From assembly GCA_963971225.1 (NCBI GenBank), contig OZ020267.1:52531590-52595589 (forward strand): DNA of 64,000 nt, read 5' to 3'. Under the pieces are notes generated by a model. It made no database searches, was not told where the DNA came from, and worked only from the letters and a program-made list of their open reading frames with translations. The stretch's first letter is position 1. The number at the start of each line of letters is the position of its first letter. The translations under genes and the position numbers were made by a program. Shown here in pieces: positions 33,877 through 46,462 of the stretch. This DNA is from Melieria omissa (lineage: Eukaryota; Arthropoda; Insecta; Diptera; Ulidiidae).

Positions 33877-36799
33877 ATCGCCATGAATAACCAAATTACT
33901 TTCACCAAATCGAGACACTTATTGTTTCTTCGATTCTTTTGAACATATTTTGAGTTTTATTCGCAAAACTCCGTTAATAATCTAATGTTTTAACACATAA
34001 GACACAAGAATGAATGAATGACACTTAAAAATGAATGACTAAAAAAAAAGTAAACAGATTAGTTGCCAAATCTGTGAAAAGTTAACATTGCATATATGCA
34101 ATGCTATGCAGCAAACGGTTAAGAGGAAAATGATGATGTTTTTACAAGAATACAATTTCAGTATGGTCCGACGTGATTCAATGCAAGTCAGGTGATCTTT
34201 TATAAATCCCTCAAAACTTACTTATTTGCAACTCCATCTTGCATCCAGCATTCCTGTCGATTTCCATAAAGTTGCTTAAAGTCTGTGAACAAACTTAATA
34301 AACAACACAATTATGTTTTTTTACTTATTTTTTCTTTATTAGAAAACAATTTCGTTTTATATTTAATATGTAATAATCATTTTCTGTTAAATTTTATTCT
34401 TTAATAATATGTTTTTTTCTTTTTTATTTGTTTTTTTTTTTAAGTTTTTGTTTTGCTTGTTCACACTTGTTTTGCAGGAAATTTTGTGTTTTCCATTGTT
34501 TTATGTAGTTAAATATTGGTTTTGTTTGGTTTTTATTTTAAGTCAAATGTGTTGTATGGTTTTTTGTTTTTGGTTGCTTCATTGGTTGCTCTCTGCTCTT
34601 CTTCTGCTTATCTTTTTTTTTGTGTTTTCATTTTCATTAGTTTTTATGTTACGTTTCATTTATGTTTGTTGGTTTTTTGGTTTAATACATTTTCACAGTT
34701 TATTGTCGTTTCTCGACATTCGATTTAGCGTCGAGAGAGAAAAAGATAGATATAATTAAATATATAATAGTATAATTTTAATTAATATTAATGCATTTAA
34801 TAACTTTATCATCATTCGCTTTATTACTTTGTCATCTGGTTTGTTGTGGTTTGTTTCGGTTTGTTGTGGTTTGTTGTGGTTTGTTGTGGTTTGTGTTTGT
34901 GGTTCAATTTGATTGGCTGATGCTGTCTGCGCGCTTTTGTTGTTGTCAATGTGCCTTTATTATTCTCCATATTGTTGTTGTCTGTTGGAACTTTGGTAAA
35001 TCAACACAAATTATGTGAGTGTGTGGGTGTGTGTGTGATTTGCTTTAAGCAAATTAAATTAGTTGTTAGTTGTGGTTTTGGTTGCTTGACCTTTGTCTGT
35101 ATGTGTGTCTGTGTGTGAGTGTGTGATTGTTTGTGTGTATTAAGTAATTGTATAGCGCTCTGTTGTAGCTGTGTGATTAAATTTTTCCCTTTGACAAACA
35201 GCCTTGAACTCTTCTTCTTCTTTCTTCTTCTTCTTTGCTCTCGTTCAGCTGGTGATGACTTGTGTTTTCTTTCACTTCAATACTGATTTGATGGGTTTTG
35301 AAAAATTGCCATTTAAATGCAGTTAATGCGCAACGTAAAGCAGAGAAAGTGAATTGCAAAACATTATCATTGCAATCCATGTGAAATGGATTCATATGAA
35401 AGGACTTTTGTAGAATAGTTTGACTTCTTTTTCATAAATAAATAAAATCACTTTTAAATTTCATTTCCTTTAGAAAGTTAATAAACTGGAAATCGTAACA
35501 AACTCCAAAAAGTTTCATTTACATTATTGCCAACAAAAATTTTACCAAAATTTGTCACTTTTTATGCATTAATTCATCAACTTGTCTGCCCATTCATTCG
35601 ACGTTTTGGTTCTGCTATTTTTTTATTATAAAAATAAAAGCGATTCTCTGACTGCATTATTGTGGCGAAATGTTCAATCGTTAGTTTATATCATTTTTAA
35701 TGCATTTCAACGCTATTCGTCAAGCAAGATTTGTGGCAATAATCGCTTAATGTTGCTTATTTATTCCTACGTGTCTATGTATGTGTGTCTGTGTGTGTGT
35801 GTGTGTGTGTGTGTATTGTGTTTAGGATGCTTTCTAATGGATGGTCCAGCTGTTGCTCACTTATGTTATGAAAGTTTATTTTCTGCATGCATGTAAATTT
35901 CTCCATTAAGCATTTTAATGAACGGACGGAGAAATGTAGAAAATTTGTTGTTGTGTGACAAAATGCTCAATGCTCGATTATGTTGCTGCGGAAATGTCTC
36001 TATGCATAGTAATCGTATATTGTTTCTTTTATAAACTTTTCTATGATTTATATAAATTTTATATAGTTTCAGTTTTTATTCGTTTAGTAAGGTTTTTGTT
36101 GTTTTTACAAAGACAGTTTTTATTGCATTTGTGCGTTTTATTTTTGTAGTAGAAAACCATTTGTTCGGAATTGTTGATTGATGTTGTTCATGTGGGCAAA
36201 GTCTATTGTGAGCGAAGGTTTTAGTTGAATGCAAAGAATTTAAGTGTGTCTCACTTAAATTCTTTGACAGACAAAAAATAATTGAAAATGTAAAAAAAAT
36301 AAATAAATTATTACTAAATTAATATGATTATTTATTTTTATTATTATTAAATTAATATGAAAAAAATAGAAAGAACGAATAATATGAAAAAATAGAAATA
36401 AATATGAAAAAATATGAAAAATAGAAAATAGAAACAAAAACTTTTACTAAACGTTTCAATAAAAACTTATTAGTTCAGTTTCAGCTTGTGATTTCAATTT
36501 TGTTGCTGAAACAACAATTCATAAAAAGAGAACAACTTATGAACCTTTAGTAGCCAAAGTCTACTTGAAATTACATCTGACAAAGGCATCAGTAGAAAAG
36601 CTAATGATTGTGAAGAACCTCTGAAAGGCTGAGAGATTGAGACTGAGACTTTAGAGGGACGAAAAGTAAGCAACTAGGAGAGCAAGAAGCGGTCAAAACA
36701 GTGAATAGAAGCGAGCTTGGGTGCTTCTAAACAAGTAAAAGTGGTTTCATGAGCCCAAAGATTTTGATGAATATTTTTATATATTTTTTTTTTACAGAT

Positions 36800-36994
36800 A
36801 ACCGATCTACACCACTTCCTCGCCAAGACCAAATAGTTCCCAAAAGAACCCGTTTGGATCTACAGGGATCCCAACAGCTAAAGGAAGGACACCGTTTTTT
36901 TCCGAAAAATGAAGTCACTCACAATGGACCCAACAGGGTCTCCGAGTGAAAGTGCTTGCCGCACACACCCCTTCCGCAACCTAACCTAACCTAA
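36800..36994 (+). mobile_element. Retroelement-like repeat end terminating in (CCTAA)3
   Basis: AATGGACCCAACAGGGTCTC, CGAGTGAAAGTGC and a CACACCCCTTCC segment lead into CCTAACCTAACCTAA at 36,980-36,994. A similarly organised end lies at 12,246-12,345 (opposite strand) and a diverged one at 46,100-46,186. Only the 3' portion is present and no coding frame is seen. Confidence 0.5.
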
Positions 36995-37330
36995 GCTACA
37001 GGAATCAGTTCTTCATTCTGAAAAACATTACTGTGTGTTGCAGTCAACGAACTTGAATTCCCTTAAAATGTTGCTGAATCTAAAATTTCAGCCAATAGGT
37101 CACGTAACGAGACCATCCGATCAACTCTTTGTTTGAAAACATGAAAAAGATTGGTCCAAACAAAATCTGTTTTTATTAAAATGTTGCTACAGCCCATCAA
37201 TCGGTATTTCATTCATTTCGTAATTTTTATTAAAATTGTTTTTAATGAAAAATTTGCATTCAAGTCGACATTGCACCAAATTTCAGCCGGGACTCAGTCA
37301 GATAATCTCAAGCAAGTTGATGCAATATTA

Positions 37331-37874
37331 CGAGGGCGGGTCAATAAGTCCGTGACTTTTTGAATTTCCCGCCTCTCAATTGAAATGGCAACACTGCTCC
37401 CGTCAACAGTCATCTGTCAGTTGACTCTTGTCAAAAATTGAACAAGCTGCGATATTTAGTTTGTTTTTGACAGCCGTTAATATCAGATTACCGCGTTGAC
37501 CGAGAAGAAAATGGAAACAAGTGAATTTCGTGTGCACGGGTTCACACGGCAAAAATCCATGAATTGGGCTACGAACTGCTCCCTCATCCCGCCTATTCAC
37601 CCAATCTAGCTCCAAGTGACTATTTCTTGTTCCCAAACTTGAAGAAATGGCTCGGCGGAAAGAGATTTGCCTGCAATGACGAAGTCATCTCACAAACAAA
37701 TGCCTATTTTGAAGACCTCGACAAATCATATTTTTCGGAAGGGATAAAAAAACTGGAGAAACGTTGGACTAAGTGTATAGATCTCAAAGGAGACTACGTT
37801 GAAAAATAATATAACTTTTTATCTAAAAACCTGTGTTTCATTCAAAAAGTCACGGACTTATTGACCCGCCCTCG
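37331..37874 (+). mobile_element. Internally deleted mariner element, copy 2, complete ends
   Basis: The 544 bp element is flanked by TA on both sides. Its TIRs begin CGAGGGCGGGTCAATAAGTC and end with the complement (GACTTATTGACCCGCCCTCG), extending about 32 bp. It keeps the 5' UTR, the first codons of the transposase (ATG at 37,511, METSEFRVHG), and the C-terminal third (GYELLPHPAYSPN, SDYFLFPNLKKWLGGKRF, to the stop at 37,807). The middle is deleted at nearly the same site as in copy 1. The C-terminal part here has no stop. It cannot make an active enzyme but keeps both ends, so it could be mobilised by a full-length relative. Confidence 0.95.
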
Positions 37875-37879
37875 TACAT

Positions 37880-39540
37880 AAATAGAACAAAACAGTACAT
37901 CAGAAACATTCGAGGTGACCATTTATCAGAGATGACAACTATTCATGTTAATAAGAACTGTTAAGCAATGAATTTGCAATGAAAAAACCGAATCATTATC
38001 TATCTTTTGATCAAGTTATCATACTTTAAAGAGTGTTTTAAATACAAACAAAACACAACAAAATATAGTCAAATATATTAAAATATAATTAAAAACAAAA
38101 ACACTTCAAAGCAGACCAATGTTTGCAACATTGAATGAAATGAAATAAATTGAAATAGAAACTCAAAAATTCAATTAAATAAAATAAAATAAAATAAATT
38201 AAAAATAAATCAAAATAAATTAAATAAACAGCATTTCATAATCCTAATCAATAACTATAAAAACGAACAAAATGTCAGTAAACATAAGTTTCAACTATTT
38301 TTCAACGCCTTCGCTGCGCATCCACTCACCGACATTCGCCTCGTCACATTTAACTTTTCGTATGAATATGAAAATCTCGACTACTTAATCAATGTAAGTA
38401 TGTAGTATGCACTGATAATTGTATGTATATATGTAAATATATAGTAATTAGTAGTAGGGAAGTTGTGTATTAACAATTCGAGTTCATATTTGCAAATGCA
38501 TTAAAAATGATATTCAAAGTTAATGGTTCATTTTGTCTCGTCTGCTGAATATTGTTTGCATTTATGTATGTAAATATGTATGAGTGTATGTAGTACACTC
38601 TATGTATGTATTGGCAAAATAATGAAGATATCTAACTTTAGTTAGTTAATTAATTTGATGTTTTTGTTTTGTATTTCGATTGGTTTGTTTCTTTTTTTCA
38701 TTTGAAAAGCAAAAACTGTTTAGTCGCCACCAAAAATGTGTTTAATAAAATCAAAATCTTTTGGTTCACCTATTTATTTTGTTATGTTGTTGCTTTGGTT
38801 TTTGTTGTAGTTTTAAAGCAGGTATCGTTTTTACAGCTCATTCTAATTTAAGGTACTTGCAATTTTTGTTATTCTTATGTATGTCTTTGGTTTTATGTTT
38901 TTCTATTTTCGTAATATTTAGTTTTTATTGAATTGTTATTCGAAAAACGTTTGCAGAGTGATTGGGGAAATATATTATTTGAATTCAAAATGTTGTTATT
39001 TACTGCTCACTGCTCGCCGCTAAGCAGTGTTAAGTACTCGTAGATGTTTTCATTCTTCATTACAGCGAATATGAAGTAAGAACTCAAGTGTGGTTGTTGC
39101 CTTTAATTGTTTCAAACAGAAGTAAGCAGATCTTTAGGTTTCAAAACACTAATAAGAAACAAAAAAAGGGTTTGGAAATGCATTGCTGGAGTTTTTAAAA
39201 CATTTCAATAGTAATTGAAATACTCATTGGAAGTTTCAATTGGCAAACAATTTTTGTGTAATAAATACACCGAACCTTTAAAGCAAAACTAGACGTGAAG
39301 CAAAAAAGAAAGGAAGCATAGAACTGACACCGAGCCACAGAATTAAAAAGTTAAAATTAAAAAAAATAATCTTAAAATTTTTACATATTTTAAATCATTT
39401 AATAGAGTCCTTTGCTACAAAATATATTTAGCTAAACATGTTTTTTAAAAACGAAAACACTTGTTTTCATTAAAAACAAATATTATTTAAGAACACACAA
39501 TTTTTCTTATAAAACACAACAAACAAGTCGGAATGTTATT
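37880..39540. other. Intergenic, no gene recognised
   Basis: A/T-rich sequence with tandem TATGTA-type runs near 38,395-38,600. No exon, RNA gene or transposon signature was identified. Confidence 0.5.
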
Positions 39541-39554
39541 GTTTCCATAAAACA

Positions 39555-40110
39555 AAAAAAAAATTATAAATATATATCTTTTGTATTAAAAAAATTATAT
39601 AAATAAAAAAATTTGTAATGCAAGCAAATTTTATTTAAAAAAATTTTGTACTTAAAAATTGTATTTAGGATTATAAACCATTGACTTTGTATTTATAAAA
39701 ATTTCTATTCATATTTTTGCTAACAATAATTTCTAAAAATTTTACAAAGTAGAAAAAGAAAAAATAGCAAGTTTTTCAATGCAAAAGAAGTTTATTTAAA
39801 AATATTTTTATAAATAAATAAAACAACAAAAAGAATATTAAATATATATTTTGTCGTTAAAAAAATTATTTAAATAAAAAAAAATTTTTTAATGCAAACA
39901 AATTTTATACAAAAAATTTTTGCGTTTAAAAATTTTTTATATTATTTACTTTTTTTTTATTGATTATAAGCCATTGACTTTGTATTTATAAAAATTTCTA
40001 TTTATACTTTTGCCAGCAAAAATTTCAAAAAATGTTTACAAAGTAGAAAAAAATAGCAGGTTTTTCAATGCAAAAGAAGTTTATTTAAAAATATATTTAC
40101 AAATAAGTAA
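39555..40110. repeat. ~293 bp tandem duplication in A/T-rich sequence
   Basis: Units at about 39,555-39,830 and 39,842-40,110 share ordered landmarks: AATGCAAGCAAATTTTAT / AATGCAAACAAATTTTAT, CCATTGACTTTGTATTTATA, AAAATTTCTATT, TTTACAAAGTAGAAAAA and TTTTTCAATGCAAAAGAAGT. The offset between landmarks is about 290 bp. No open frame is kept. A faint third partial unit may follow near 40,120. Confidence 0.8.
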
Positions 40111-41337
40111 GAATTGCATTTATTACTAAAACAACTTTTTTGTATTTATACAAATTTGTATTCACTTCTTTTAATTTTTATTAAAATTTCACTACATTTC
40201 TATGTGAACAAACATTGTTAAAAATTTTTTAAAATTAAAACAATTCAAAACACAAAAATCAAAAATTTTTGAAAAGAAAAAAAATTAGTTTTTATTACAA
40301 AGATAAAACATTAAAAAAGTTTTGTAATGGAAGCAAAATCTATTTTATTTTTATTTTTAGTTTTGTTTATTTCTATTTATACATTTTTTTATTAATTAAT
40401 TTATTTTTATTTTTTTATTTTTTATTTTGTTTTTTTTATTTTATTATTATTTTTTCTTAAAGAATAGTATTTTTACAGCAAAATCAAAAACCAATGAAAA
40501 ATAACTAAAAATTGTAAAAAGAAAACACATGAAAAAAACCCATAAACATGATTTTTAAGAAATATTATTTAATTAAAATGTATATTTTTGTTTATGTTTA
40601 TTTATACAAAGTATGATTTATTTCAATATAAAAAAGCTAAACATGGTTTTTTTAAAATAAAGCAAAAGTTAAAAACTAAACAATAAAAAGACATAAATAT
40701 TATTAAAGAAACGAATTTTTTTATGGAAACAAACAACAACAATGTTTTTTATGAAAATGTAGTTACAATGTTGCTTAGTTGTATTTAAATAAACATTTTT
40801 TTATTCAATTATAAGCAAAAATTTTCTCAGAAAATTTAAATACAAAAAGTTCATAAGGAAAAAAACAATTTTGTATATTTTAGAAAGAAACAAAACCACT
40901 GTTTTTGTAACAAAACGAAAACCAGTTTTTAAAAAACTTGAAGCATTTTTATGAAAAACAAAATGATTTTCTTTTTTAATTAAAAGTTTCAAAAACCCTT
41001 AAAACAAAAACAAAAACGAAAATATTTTTTCTATTTCAGACAAACAAAACGAGGAAGCATGAATCATTGAAATGCGCGTAGAAAAAACAGAAAACAGTGC
41101 AACGTAACAGTGGAAACGACACCTAAAACACAATTCGGACTCGTATGACTACAGTTGAAAATCAATTCTTAGAAGAGCGATTTTAGAAAAAGGAATTAAA
41201 AAAAAGTTTTTTACACTTCCTTCAATTATGCTTTTAGAAAACATTCAAATTTTTAACTTGCTTAGTGAGATTAGTTGGTGTGATTAGTTGGCAGAAGAAT
41301 TCCATCTATTCACAAACTTTGTTTGTACAAACTTTAA

Positions 41338-41420
41338 CCCTTTCCGACATGAAAATAACAGCCCGCTGTATGAATTGTATGGGCTATAGTCCAATATATT
41401 GGGCATTGTGACTGAAAGGG
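41338..41420. mobile_element. Tiny TTAA-flanked inverted-end segment
   Basis: The segment begins CCCTTTC and ends GAAAGGG, with TTAA on both sides (41,334-41,337 and 41,421-41,424). This resembles the arrangement of the 493 bp piggyBac-like element but is only 83 bp. Seven-bp ends are short enough for coincidence. Confidence 0.4.
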
Positions 41421-43499
41421 TTAAGACTGAAAGGCATTCAATTGGATATCGGAACAACGTTGCTGACACTAACCAACCAACCAAACTTATTTGGCAAACT
41501 ATTTGTAGTTCGATCTTTACACCAAACAATGCATGGAATAGTGACTTCACTCTTAAAACAACATTTTCCATCAGTCCTTTCTTTTTTGGCTCGAACTCGC
41601 TGAAACTTGCTACAGTAAAGCGGCCATTGAGTGGTACCGTAAGAATTCTGTGATTTTTGTGCCAAACTTAGACCAATTGAAACAAACTGTGATATGGATT
41701 GAAAGAGTATGAAACTATCAAAGCAGCAGACTTGAAAACATTGAAAAGTATGGAACTATTGGTTAAAGAGATCAGGAAGCTTCTACATATGCTGGATCTC
41801 ACAAAGTGGATTCAAAATATGAGCCAAAATCAACCAACTAGTTGAGCAAATGTTTCGATAGGAAATTTTTTGCGCACTTCTTTATTTGATTTTCAAATAT
41901 TTTCCTCACATTTCGAGTCTTGTAATTTGGGAACAAGTGATATGCCGTAGTACAATAAAGTTGCTAAGGGAATAGGTTACAAAATATATATCTAAATACA
42001 AATTTTTACTCAAAAAAGAGAATCTAAAGATAACGCAAAATGGGCTCTTTTACGTAAATCGAACTGCAGTTTGTTTGGTTGGACAGTTTTCAATTTTCTT
42101 CGAGTGAAGAAAATCAAAAGCGAGTTATTGTAGTTGTTGACTTTAAGTACAGAAAAAATACAAAAAAATTCCAAGTTGTCAATGTAATTAGAACATTAGG
42201 AGCTACGCATCACTGTTACGATTCGTTTGGGTAAAATCTTCCTTTGTGTAAATGTGGCCAACTCTTCTATGTCATTCGGTATGAATTCTGTGAACCCTTT
42301 GTCTACAAATTGTTTACTGTAGATTGTTGTATTGCAAAATTGCTATTGAAATTGCATTGCAGTCCAGATGACCTCCACGTTTTCAATGACTTGTGATAGC
42401 AAAAGGATTTTGCTGATTTCCCACTGAAACTTTGCATTTACATAAAAGAATCTTATGCTCAATTTTGACAATTAACTAATTTGCTTTAAGCTGGCGATAG
42501 TCTCAAGCACGAACGAATATATTGAAAAAACAACAACAAAAATATGACTAGTTTTTAGGCTTCAGAGCACAGTGGAAATAATCATACATATAGTATATAT
42601 ATATAGTACATCATATCATAAGGTTGATTCTCTTCTACAGATCGCACGTACTTAATTTTCATTTTGCAGTAACTAATTGTAATTTTTTTCGAAATAATAA
42701 TTTCATGAATGGTTTTGCTTTAAATATAAATTTTACTCTCAAGTGGTTGTTTGTTGTGTGTGTTAGTGTGTGTGTGTTGTTATGCTTTACAATAGTCGCA
42801 TTGTTTAGTCGCATTCGCAATGTACAATTTATGTGTTTTTGCGTTATATTTTCTAAATTTTTATAGTTAATATATTTGCATAATAACTATTTAACAAATT
42901 TATGTATAATCATAATCGTATTTTAATATTTACAAATTCTTCATTCTTCTTGATTCCTTCTTTTTATGGTTTTTGGTAGAAATTCATGGTTTTTTTTGCT
43001 CGTAGATTTTTTTTTTTTTGGTTTTTGTTTATGCTTAAATTTTGTAAATGTATTTGCGTATAATTTATGTATGTTTCTGTGTGTGTGTGTATGTGTGTGT
43101 GGGTTTCGCTTTAGCTGTTGTTGTTGTATGTGTTTTGTTGTTATTATTATGGGCAATTTCCATATTTATTTTTGTTTTTAGTTTTGTTAGTTTTCATTAT
43201 TTATTAATTAAGATTAAGTGGTCTTGGTTGTTCTTGTTCATCATGTTGTTGTTGTTGTAGTTGTTACTATATTTTCAGTTTACTTAAATATTGTTGCATA
43301 TTTACTAGCGATAAGTTTAAATGTCTTTGTCTTTGTATTTGCATTTGCATTTGTAATTTATAAGAATATTACGTAATAAATAATGCCGTCAATATTTTAA
43401 TAATTTGTTGTAATTAATAAATTTCATGGTATTTATTAATTTTTTTTTATATCTCTTTATCATACAATTTTTTGTAATATTAAATGCATTTTTCTTGTC

Positions 43500-43700
43500 A
43501 TCATCTGCCTCAGCTGCATACATACATATATCGTCATCATCATCATCAGCATCATCATCATTATGAACATCATTATCTTCAATATCATTGACATCAATAT
43601 CGACATCAACATTGTCTTCAACAACGACATCCACATCGTCATATCGCAAAACACCCACTTCATCATCATCATTATCATCATCATCATCATCGTCGTAGTC
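43500..43700. repeat. Interrupted (CAT)n trinucleotide repeats
   Basis: Runs of ATC/TCA are separated by degenerate CATCAA and GACATC units. Open frames through it (poly-Asp or poly-Met) follow from the repeat and are not supported as genes. Confidence 0.85.
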
Positions 43701-45699
43701 GTCATTATCAACAGGATATTAAAAATTGATTTAAAAATATTTGTTCCTTGAAATTTTTTTGAGTTCTTAGCATTTGTGTGGTTCTTGCTGTTTCTCTCCA
43801 AACGTTCGTTAATTTAAATTCAAAATTCTACGTTGCATTCGGTTGTTTGTTCCAATTGCTTTCCGTGTCCTTTAGCAACTGGCTCCAGCCAATCCGCCAA
43901 TCTGTCAATTCATCAATTCATCATTCAGCATGCATTTCACTTCCTGGCTGCTGCTGTGGTGGCAGCTTTTTGTAGGGGTTACTGCAAAAAGTGCACAAGA
44001 ATCATTAGTTCAGTGCTGTCGTGTACAGGGTGCGCCACCGATGGGGAAAATGGCGTTCGGGTGGGTTAGTGACAGTAAGAAAATTACCGAATACTCAATG
44101 GATTTGAATAAAACAGTGTTTGTTTTAGAGGGCAGGAAAAAACGAAAATAACAATGTTGTAAAACATTCAATGCGGGAAAAACAGTGTTGGCAACGTGTA
44201 CGCTGCAGTGCACCGATTGCTTTGTTGTACATTCAACTTTTTATATAGACAAGTATATAAGGAATGAACTTGAAAATTTTCGGGCAAGTGTTTAGTTAAG
44301 GTTTCAAAGCAAAATGACGTTTTCTAGCGTTTTATTTGTTTGTTTTTCATCTACAAAGCACAGCCAAAACATTTAAAAAATATCCATTCAACTTACATTT
44401 AAAACATAGTTTTGTGTGCATATTTTGTGTTAGTCGAAGCAGTGTTTCGAACTCAATTTCGATTGTACTGTCTGCCTCATTCACCTTCTTCCTCAATTAT
44501 GACCGACTCACCGGCCCAAACTATCGGCCGACCCTATTTACAATGTACGAAACGTAGTGCATTCAATAACATTTAAATCACAAATCGAGATTCCTCTAAC
44601 TTTGCATGTAGCGCTGCACTCTAAATTAGCCACTAGGAAGCTTTGTTTGCTGCCCTATGTTTGTATTTTGCATGAAAAGCTACTTTGAACAATGGAAGAG
44701 GCGCTCACTAATTTCCATATTCGACTGAGGGCACTTCTTGGTTGGATTAGCTTTTGATTGAATGTAAATTTCAGTATTTAAGTATGCAAAATTGCCATAG
44801 CGCCGCTACTGTGATACTCTACAAAGCAGCTGAAAAGACTAGTTTTTCATTTACATATCTTTCTAATGAATTATTGAATTAAATTGCTTGCTTCTTGGGC
44901 CAAAAGCTGGTTAGTAGTTCAAGCGTTTCATTGACATTTCAATCAATTTTAAATGCCATTCTGAGTAACTGATGATAATCTCCTTTTGTGTACTTTGATT
45001 GATGATAATAGCCATTTTAATTTGAAATTGTGTGTTTTATAGAAAATACTATTAAAATATATACATACATTTTCTGTTTGTGATTAAATCTTAGGTATGA
45101 ATATAAATATGAAAAAATTCTACTGTGATGAGCGAACATATTTACAGCGATATGAAGAAAAAGTTTTATCTAATAGTTTCTAACATTACAGTCGAACTCC
45201 TTGACCCTTTCGCTAAATATTTTTACTGGGAAAAATAAAAAATTTAAATTTTACGTTTAAGGCTTTTTATTAGCAACATTTCATTAGACATTTTTTAATT
45301 TGTATACTCGGACCCTGTATTTTGGAGTGTTTTTCTATGAGAGCAACCACATCGTTGTGGCTGTAATAATTATTTAAATATAAAACTTTTTGCTCATAAC
45401 GAAAGTTTGAATATTTCTTAATTTACTTCGGTCAAAATTAAAAAAACAAAATAGTATCTAAATTCAAAGAAAACGTCAAATTAAAATGTTATCTAATTTT
45501 TCTTCTTCTTCTTCCTTTACTATGTCAAGATATACCATTAATAAAACGTGCATACTTCTCTTCTTTAAACTTAAATATTCAGTTTATTAATTTCGTATTT
45601 TTCCTAAAACTTCAAATTATTCTAAGGACCAATAAAAAATGTATTCCTGGAACCATAGAGGGTTCAGACGTCCACAAAGTAGCATGTTGCCATATGGCA

Positions 45700-45995
45700 A
45701 CAAAATAGCCGGGTCGCAACAATCGAACTTTTGGTCACCGTTTTCGAAAATCGAATAATCAGCCGAAAATCGCCTCGAAGCTGCGATTTAAGTCCGTTGG
45801 ACTTTTTTTGTGGGGAGCAGTAAAGGACAAGTGTTACGCTAACTCTCCAGAGGCGATTGAAGCTTTGAAACATGAAATCGAAGTTGCCATTCAGGAAATT
45901 CTACTCGGAACAAATTGAAAATTGGATTGACCGAATGGCGTACTGTAAGGCCAGTCGTGACAGTCATATGAACGATATCGTTTTTCATTCTTAAA
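45700..45995 (+). pseudogene. Tc1/mariner-superfamily transposase C-terminal relic
   Basis: On the + strand, a frameshifted start (FENRIISRKSP.) is followed by DLSPLDFFLWGAVKDKCYAN-type sequence and SPEAIEALKHEIEVAIQEI, then after another shift QIENWIDRMAYCKASRDSHM. The Asp of S/TPLDFFLWG is the final catalytic residue region of mariner-like enzymes, and the whole block is the C-terminus. The upstream catalytic residues and both TIRs are missing. It is clearly a different family from the copies at 31.3 and 37.3 kb. Confidence 0.8.
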
Positions 45996-46099
45996 TAACA
46001 AAGTCCAAGCTTTGTAATAAAACAGGAATTTTCAAAAAATATTCATTAGTTTGTTTTTATAACCGATTCAAATTCCATATCTTAAATGGTCCATCATGT

Positions 46100-46462
46100 A
46101 GAAGGCTTTCAGAATGAGACTCTGGGTGGAAGTGCGGTCGGTGCCGGACACACTTTTTCTACCTAACCTTACCTAGCCTAACCTAATCGAACAATAACAA
46201 TCACTCATTAGTAATATTTTGCTTTGTACTATAAAGAAATAATCTGAATTTTGTAAATAGTTCGACTGTATAAATTAACTTAAGAAATATTTATATTAGT
46301 TCTCGAAATGCTGATAGCGTTTAGAGACAAAGGAAGAAACCTAACCTAACCCTAAGTGTGATCCATACATATTGTAAACGACTTTGTAACTAATGAAAAA
46401 TTCAAATAATTTATTACTCAAAGCACCGGAGACCACAGGAAAAAAATTTAACCTAACCTAAC
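46100..46462. repeat. Cluster of (CCTAA)-rich repeat ends
   Basis: Three short CCTAACC tracts occur at about 46,161-46,186, 46,341-46,357 and 46,450-46,462. The first follows GGAAGTGCGGTCGGTGCCGG, which resembles the segment before the tract at 36,980. No parent coding sequence is nearby. Confidence 0.5.

Larger units (their letters stand above)
32966..37325. other. Intergenic, simple-sequence rich, no gene recognised
   Basis: Contains a poly-T run near 33,366-33,386, T-rich sequence at 34,310-34,740, a TTTGTTGTGG tandem at about 34,838-34,893, GT-rich tracts near 35,012-35,135, and a (GT)n run at about 35,785-35,813. A perfect 15-bp-arm hairpin lies at 36,232-36,266. A tRNA-like relic is listed separately. 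The long T-rich and TTG-rich sequence would be A-rich and (CAA)-rich on the strand of Rim, so part may be distal Rim 3' UTR; I cannot show that. Confidence 0.4.
40111..45600. other. Intergenic, no gene recognised
   Basis: Strongly A/T-rich, with T-rich runs at 40,320-40,460. A small TTAA-bounded segment at 41,334-41,424, a (GT)n stretch near 43,078-43,101 and (CAT)n near 43,500-43,700 are present. None of the short frames between 41,280 and 44,560 shows a recognisable domain. Some of it may belong to a long Rim 3' UTR. Confidence 0.4.

Noticed and set aside
34409..34759. 116-residue hydrophobic frame in the T-rich stretch
   Set aside because: Poly-T codon bias gives Phe/Leu-rich frames that mimic membrane proteins. 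No splice signals or homology seen.
43389..43801. Asp-rich and Met/Ile-rich frames around 43.5 kb
   Set aside because: Driven by interrupted (CAT)n repeats; no conserved peptide.
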